Shown here piece after piece: positions 59,989-64,000 of a stretch of DNA of 64,000 bases; the first letter of the stretch is position 1, and each line of letters starts with the position of its first letter. A program made the position numbers and the translations under genes. A model generated the notes under the pieces. It was not told the origin of the DNA, did no database searches, and saw nothing but the letters and a program-made list of their open reading frames with translations. Origin of the DNA: 21-14-0-10-47-8 sp966211455 (GTDB lineage Bacteria; Bdellovibrionota; Bdellovibrionia; Bdellovibrionales; Bdellovibrionaceae); the NCBI GenBank assembly GCA_966211455.1, contig CBIHNI010000018.1, forward strand, positions 23,820-87,819, read 5' to 3'.

Positions 59989-62073
59989 CTAAACACCAAC
60001 CTCAGGTCCACTCACATCCACCACTCCCGCTGTCGATTCGCCCTTTGCAAGATTGCGTGAGATTGCGCCATACAGTGCGTTTGCATCCAGTGGCTTCGTT
60101 AGATAATCGTCACAACCAGAAGCCAGGCAGCGTTCGCGATCTTCTTTCATGGCGTGTGCGGTCAGGGCGATGATCGGCTTTTTGTAACCCTTATCGCGCA
60201 GCTGTTTTGTTGCCGTGTAACCGTCCATCACCGGCATTTGCATATCCATTAGGATCAAATCGAAATCTTGATCCAAAGCTTTCTGCACACCTTCGACGCC
60301 GTTATTGGCAAATTGGACTTCCATTCCTTTTCGCGCCAGGTACAGCTTTGTCAGCATCTGGTTATCAAGGACATCCTCGACCACCAAAACTTTACGCCCA
60401 GATAAAACGTTTGCTGCAGCTGGCATTCCATTCGTCGGCTTGAGCTCTGACATTGTACGATTCTCCTCCATCAACTCGTTTCGCACAGTTACTAAAAAGG
60501 TCGATCCACTTTGCAACTGGCTTTCTTTCAGCACCACGTCTCCGCCCAGCGCTTCGGCCAAGCGCTTTGACAGCACCAAACCCAGCCCCGTTCCTTCGGA
60601 TTGCTGAGCACCGTCTTCGGTCTGATAGAAAGCTTGAAACAGTCGTTCTTGGTTCTCGGGCGCGATTCCCACACCCGTATCTTTAATTTCAAAATAAAGA
60701 GTCCGATTCTCTTCCCAATAAGAAACGCTGACGTTTCCTTTTTGCGTGAACTTCAGGGCATTGTTGATGAGATTCACCAACACCTGTCGAAGACGAATGC
60801 GATCCGTGGCCACCCGATCCCGGAAAGATCCCTTGGGCTTGAACTCGAGCCGATTTTCGTCTTTTTCGGCTTTCACTTGCATCATCGCTTCTAGCTCTTT
60901 CAAGAATTCGGAAAGAGAGAAGACCGTTTTTTCAATTTCAAAATGACCGGTCTCAACCTTCGAGATATCCAAGATGTCATTGAGGATGCGCGTGAGATTC
61001 TGGCCGGTCTTTTCGATCGTCTCGATGTAATTGAGCTGATCCTTACGGGAAAGATTCGGCTCTTTCAAAATATCGGCAAGTCCCAAGATCACCCCTAGCG
61101 GAGTGCGAATTTCGTGGCTCATGCTGGCCAGGAACAAAGTTTTCACCTGATTGGCATTTTCAGCTCGCACGCGGCGTCCGGTGTTGCGCTTCAGGTCGGC
61201 GCTCATCGTGTTGATCGCTTCAGCCAATCTTCCCAGCTCGTCTTGCGATCGCACGGGGGCCGCGTAAGAAAAATTCCCGCGGCCGACTTCGCGAGCGGCG
61301 TGTCCCAGCTCGTTCAAGCTGCGGCTCAGATTGCGACTGAAAGAAATCGTTAGAATCAATCCCGTGCTTTCAACCGTCAGTACGGCCAAGACAAGCAGGA
61401 TCATCAACAGACGTTCCATCCAACGCGAGCCTTCGCCCAACACAGCGGAAAAATCAGCTTCAAGCTTGGTCAGCTTTTCATTGGTGCGATCAATGGTCTC
61501 AAAAGTTTTCTGAATTTTTTCCGGAGTCCCCGTGCCCGACGAAATCAGATAATTCAAATCCTGAGCCGATGTGATCAAATCGTCGAACATGACGTCCGCG
61601 TCTTTCCAGATCTTCAAGGCTTTTGCGATGTACGCGTTGGTATGAAAGCGTTGAATCAGATTGACCACGCCCGCGATGTCATCCGGATGAACTTGCCCCT
61701 GGATAAAACCCGCGCGGATGCGCTCCATATCTGGATTTGGTTTTTGCATTTCAAGACGTGCCTGACGATCGCCCAAGGGCACACGGATGTGTTCGTTGAA
61801 ATCGTCATAGTAGCGTGGATCTTTCGTTGCGACATAACGATGCAGACTGTAGATCGCGTTCTTTTGTGCTTTCGACCACAAACCTTCGCCGCCAACAAAA
61901 GAACGCACGGCCGACAAAATGTTCATGGCGAACAAAAGCGTCAGCAGCTCGGTGGCGATCAAAGCCGCCATCACGCCAACCACTACATAGAGTTTTTTGG
62001 ATACCGAAAGATCCTTCCAAAAACGTCGCATGAACCCCATCCCCACCCTGTTCAAGAAATGACTGTTTTGCAC
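59989..62073 (-). CDS. Hybrid sensor histidine kinase/response regulator
   Basis: Inner-membrane sensor that autophosphorylates and passes phosphate to its own receiver. Domains in order: TM1 at about 29-52; a helical periplasmic sensor at 53-220 (HRYVATKDPRYYDDF, VPLGDRQARLE); TM2 at 221-245; HAMP; HisKA with phosphorylated His320 in SMSHEIRTPLG; ATPase N box NLINNALKF, DTGVGIAPE, GTGLGLVLS; and a receiver with Asp610 in LMDMQMP and Lys660. The start is uncertain: GTG 62073 or the ATGs at 62040 or 62031. No partner regulator is adjacent, so the output is unknown. Confidence 0.92.
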   Translation of the reverse strand: MQNSHFLNRVGMGFMRRFWKDLSVSKKLYVVVGVMAALIATELLTLLFAMNILSAVRSFVGGEGLWSKAQKNAIYSLHRYVATKDPRYYDDFNEHIRVPLGDRQARLEMQKPNPDMERIRAGFIQGQVHPDDIAGVVNLIQRFHTNAYIAKALKIWKDADVMFDDLITSAQDLNYLISSGTGTPEKIQKTFETIDRTNEKLTKLEADFSAVLGEGSRWMERLLMILLVLAVLTVESTGLILTISFSRNLSRSLNELGHAAREVGRGNFSYAAPVRSQDELGRLAEAINTMSADLKRNTGRRVRAENANQVKTLFLASMSHEIRTPLGVILGLADILKEPNLSRKDQLNYIETIEKTGQNLTRILNDILDISKVETGHFEIEKTVFSLSEFLKELEAMMQVKAEKDENRLEFKPKGSFRDRVATDRIRLRQVLVNLINNALKFTQKGNVSVSYWEENRTLYFEIKDTGVGIAPENQERLFQAFYQTEDGAQQSEGTGLGLVLSKRLAEALGGDVVLKESQLQSGSTFLVTVRNELMEENRTMSELKPTNGMPAAANVLSGRKVLVVEDVLDNQMLTKLYLARKGMEVQFANNGVEGVQKALDQDFDLILMDMQMPVMDGYTATKQLRDKGYKKPIIALTAHAMKEDRERCLASGCDDYLTKPLDANALYGAISRNLAKGESTAGVVDVSGPEVGV

Positions 62074-62235
62074 CTAACATTCAATGAAAAAAGGCAGCAG
62101 TTTTGCGCTCTTGAACCTGATGGCTGCCTTGCATTAAAAACTTGGGTCAAAATGACAAGTTCACAGTGAAAATACAATTAAATTTCGGTTCAAGGCAGGA
62201 GAAGAGTTTTCATAAAATAGGCCGCAGGAGGCCTT

Positions 62236-62724
62236 ATGAATGAAAGCGTCGAAAAGCTCCGCGAGCTGATTCAAGATTTCAAGATCACCATGTTCACCAC
62301 CGTGGACGTCGACGGCAGCCTTTACAGCCGACCCATGGCTTGTCAGCAGGTCGAATTTGATGGCGATCTTTGGTTTTTCTCGAGCCGCTCGTCAGGGAAA
62401 ATTCGCTCGATCGAAAACGATCAACACGTCAATGTTTGCTATGCTTCACCTCACGATGAAAGATACGTGTCGGTTTCCGGTCGCGCCCAGATCGTCGTCG
62501 ACCAGCACAAGTTCGAAGAGCTTTGGAGCCCATGGTACAAGGCTTGGTTCCCATTGGGATTGGAAGACCCAGATTTGATCCTGATCAAAGTGCATGTCGA
62601 AAGTGCCGAGTACTGGGATTCACCATCGAACATGATCGTCAAACTGGCCGGCTTCGCGAAAGCAATCCTGACCGGACAGCCATCCAAAATCGGCGAGCAC
62701 CGCAAGGTCAATCTGCCTCACTGA
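62236..62724 (+). CDS. Pyridoxamine 5'-phosphate oxidase-fold protein (general stress protein 26 type)
   Basis: The 162-residue product has a split-barrel flavin-binding fold: ITMFTTVDVDGSLYSRPM, LWFFSSRSSGKIRSI, VNVCYASPHDERYVSVSG. General stress protein 26 relatives bind FMN or FAD; the activity of this one is unknown. CAGGAGG precedes the ATG. A CCGCAGG hairpin (62758-62782) follows the stop. Confidence 0.85.
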   Translation: MNESVEKLRELIQDFKITMFTTVDVDGSLYSRPMACQQVEFDGDLWFFSSRSSGKIRSIENDQHVNVCYASPHDERYVSVSGRAQIVVDQHKFEELWSPWYKAWFPLGLEDPDLILIKVHVESAEYWDSPSNMIVKLAGFAKAILTGQPSKIGEHRKVNLPH

Positions 62725-62757
62725 TCCAGACGACCAGGACCAGATCTAAATCTCTGC

Positions 62758-62782
62758 TACCGCAGGCTTCAGACCTGCGGTA
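62758..62782. repeat. Hairpin between the stress-protein and permease genes
   Basis: Nine-base arms TACCGCAGG and CCTGCGGTA enclose a seven-base loop. No T-tract follows. It ends 12 bases before the permease start, where it could affect translation. Confidence 0.6.
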
Positions 62783-62793
62783 AGACAAAGAGC

Positions 62794-63855
62794 ATGGATC
62801 GACAAAAAATATTTCGTTGGATTTTGATCATTCTTTCGGGCGCAGCTTGTCTGCTTCTGTTTTTACCTTTCACCAAAGAGATTCTTCTTGCCTCCTTCTT
62901 CGCCTTTGCACTGGCGCCGCTGACGCGTCAACTGAGCTCGCAAAAATTTTTTCGCCGCCGCGGTTGGGTTGCGCTGACTTTGACCGGTTTGATTCTTGCG
63001 ATCATCATTCCGATCGCTTTGCTTTTTTATAATGTCTACGGTTTGTTGCAGGATTTCACTTCGGAAGGATTCCAAAAATCCGATTTTTACCAGGACCTAA
63101 TTCAAACCAAAGATTTTGCCATCGGCTGGGTGAACCAAATTCTTTCAACTCTGAATATCCGCGAAAAGGTCGACCTGGGGGCTTTCGCCAATCAGCTTCT
63201 GCACGGCATCGGCACCAAGGTCATGGCTTTCTCGACAAGCCTGGCTTCGCAGCTTCCGGATTTGGTGCTCTCACTTTTTATCTTCTGCTGCGCTTTGTAT
63301 TTCTTCTTGGCCGAAGGCGGGAAAATTCGGCATGCGCTGTCACGTTACCAAGTTCTGAAGAACGATGATCTCAATCAGCTTGTGCCGAAATTGCAGAAAG
63401 CTTGCTACGCCACTTTGATCGGCTCCATCACGGTCGGCGGTGTCCAAGCCCTTAGCGTCGCCGTCGGCGCTTTCGTTCTGGGATCCAATCATCTTTTCCT
63501 GATCTTCCTGGTGACCTTTATCTTCTCTTTCATCCCTGTCTTGGGCGCGGCCCCGGTTGGTTTTTTTCTAGCACTGATCAGTGTCGTGAAAGGAAGCTAC
63601 GCGATTGCCGTCGGTTACGTTATCGTCGGTATTTTCTCCGGCACGATCGACAATGTGATCCGCCCCTGGCTTGTGCGCGGAAGCGAGGATATCAATTCGA
63701 TCGTGATGCTACTTGCGATTATCGGCGCCATTTTGATTCTCGGATTGCCGGGTCTTTTCCTGGGCCCCATGTTCGTTTCGGTCGCCACCGAAATCTACGG
63801 GCTTTATGTTTTCCCAAAAAGCGCAACCGCCGCGCGCGAACCCGAGGATTTTTGA
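62794..63855 (+). CDS. AI-2E family transporter (PerM-like)
   Basis: Predicted inner-membrane permease of 353 residues with about seven or eight hydrophobic helices. The N-terminal pair ends near residue 80, a long helical loop (residues 85-155) follows, and the conserved C-terminal core is FIFSFIPVLGAAPVGFF followed by GTIDNVIRPWLV and GLPGLFLGPMF. The family includes proton-driven exporters and Na+/H+ antiporters; the substrate is not known. The name does not show that it handles autoinducer-2. Confidence 0.88.
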   Translation: MDRQKIFRWILIILSGAACLLLFLPFTKEILLASFFAFALAPLTRQLSSQKFFRRRGWVALTLTGLILAIIIPIALLFYNVYGLLQDFTSEGFQKSDFYQDLIQTKDFAIGWVNQILSTLNIREKVDLGAFANQLLHGIGTKVMAFSTSLASQLPDLVLSLFIFCCALYFFLAEGGKIRHALSRYQVLKNDDLNQLVPKLQKACYATLIGSITVGGVQALSVAVGAFVLGSNHLFLIFLVTFIFSFIPVLGAAPVGFFLALISVVKGSYAIAVGYVIVGIFSGTIDNVIRPWLVRGSEDINSIVMLLAIIGAILILGLPGLFLGPMFVSVATEIYGLYVFPKSATAAREPEDF

Positions 63856-63911
63856 GGTTGCAGGTTGGTAGGGGTTAGGATTGCTTGTCACGGCTTTGGT
63901 TCTATTAGGAT

Positions 63912-63970
63912 TACTCGACACAGCGGTGGCTTGGTGTAAACGCTGGTGCATCCGTCCGTGTGAAGGCTGC
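63912..63970. repeat. Dispersed-repeat-like intergenic segment, copy B
   Basis: ATTACTCGACACAGC and ATCCGTCCGTGTGAAGGCTGC are diverged versions of the blocks at 33700-33768. No coding sequence is seen. Confidence 0.45.
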
Positions 63971-63993
63971 AAGACGGCCGTCCTGGCCGTCTT
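63971..63993 (+). terminator. Hairpin at the end of the window
   Basis: Perfect nine-base arms AAGACGGCC and GGCCGTCTT with a five-base loop are followed by GTCT. It lies 115 bases past the permease stop and is only moderately terminator-like. Confidence 0.5.
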
Positions 63994-64000
63994 GTCTAAA

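Noticed and set aside
1..64000. CRISPR array, prophage, integrase, transposase, tRNA or rRNA genes
   Set aside because: No regularly spaced repeats, mobile-element proteins or tRNA-like cloverleaf sequences were noticed. A tRNAscan and CRISPR search would settle this.

Overview
This 64 kb chromosomal window is gene-dense and apparently complete. It comes from a Gram-negative bacterium and most resembles Bdellovibrio-type predatory bacteria (Bdellovibrionota). That placement is an inference from gene content: many signal-peptide proteins and lipoproteins of unknown function, a set of hydrolases suited to digesting macromolecules, amino-acid degradation pathways, and a MurJ/RND/L,D-transpeptidase cell-envelope set. 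I see no rRNA, tRNA, CRISPR array, prophage, integrase or insertion sequence. The one RNA gene is rnpB (RNase P RNA), on the minus strand near 48.2-48.6 kb.

Layout. 0-6.4 kb: aromatic amino acid catabolism. An extended aromatic amino acid hydroxylase and a TrmJ-like methyltransferase lie on the plus strand. Opposite them is a minus-strand operon hpd-hmgA-ribD-coiled coil with overlapping junctions. 6.5-11.3 kb: a Pif1-like helicase, a rhodanese protein, a HAD 5'-nucleotidase and murJ. 11.3-15.0 kb: a lipoprotein with an HELGH zinc-protease motif, an exported M14 carboxypeptidase and an anchored unknown. 15.1-19.8 kb: a pantothenate/CoA operon (DUF2520-like protein, panB, panC, coaBC, coaX, panD) that carries a 70-base palindrome just before panD. 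19.8-23.1 kb: an L,D-transpeptidase-like protein, a small exported protein, and a DUF962/Mpo1-like protein coupled to an anchored unknown.

23.2-32.1 kb: one long minus-strand run with a hotdog protein, a leucine-degradation (liu) set with a split biotin carboxylase and biotin carrier, HMG-CoA lyase, and an RND pump. 32.1-34.4 kb: small membrane or exported proteins and a TPMT-like methyltransferase. 34.4-40.6 kb: a three-gene operon of exported proteins, two of which carry CxxCH haem motifs. 40.7-45.9 kb: an acyl-CoA dehydrogenase-like protein with a signal peptide, translationally coupled to an exported C39-like cysteine peptidase, followed by a large exported unknown and an exported lipase-like hydrolase. 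46-51.3 kb: a lipoprotein hydrolase, rnpB, an FN3-like exported protein, a DUF2817/M14-like gene split by a frameshift at an A8 run, and cysK. 51.5-64 kb: a hotdog thioesterase, a deaminase, a B12-radical SAM protein, thiolase, GST, an AlkA-like glycosylase, an OYE-family reductase, an RluA pseudouridine synthase, a hybrid histidine kinase, a PNPOx-family protein and an AI-2E-family permease.

The most interesting leads are four. The first is the exported acyl-CoA dehydrogenase/C39-peptidase pair. The second is the three-gene exported cytochrome operon. The third is the candidate replacement ketopantoate reductase heading the pan operon. The fourth is the frameshifted carboxypeptidase-like gene. 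Function calls rest on motif recognition by eye; no database search was run.
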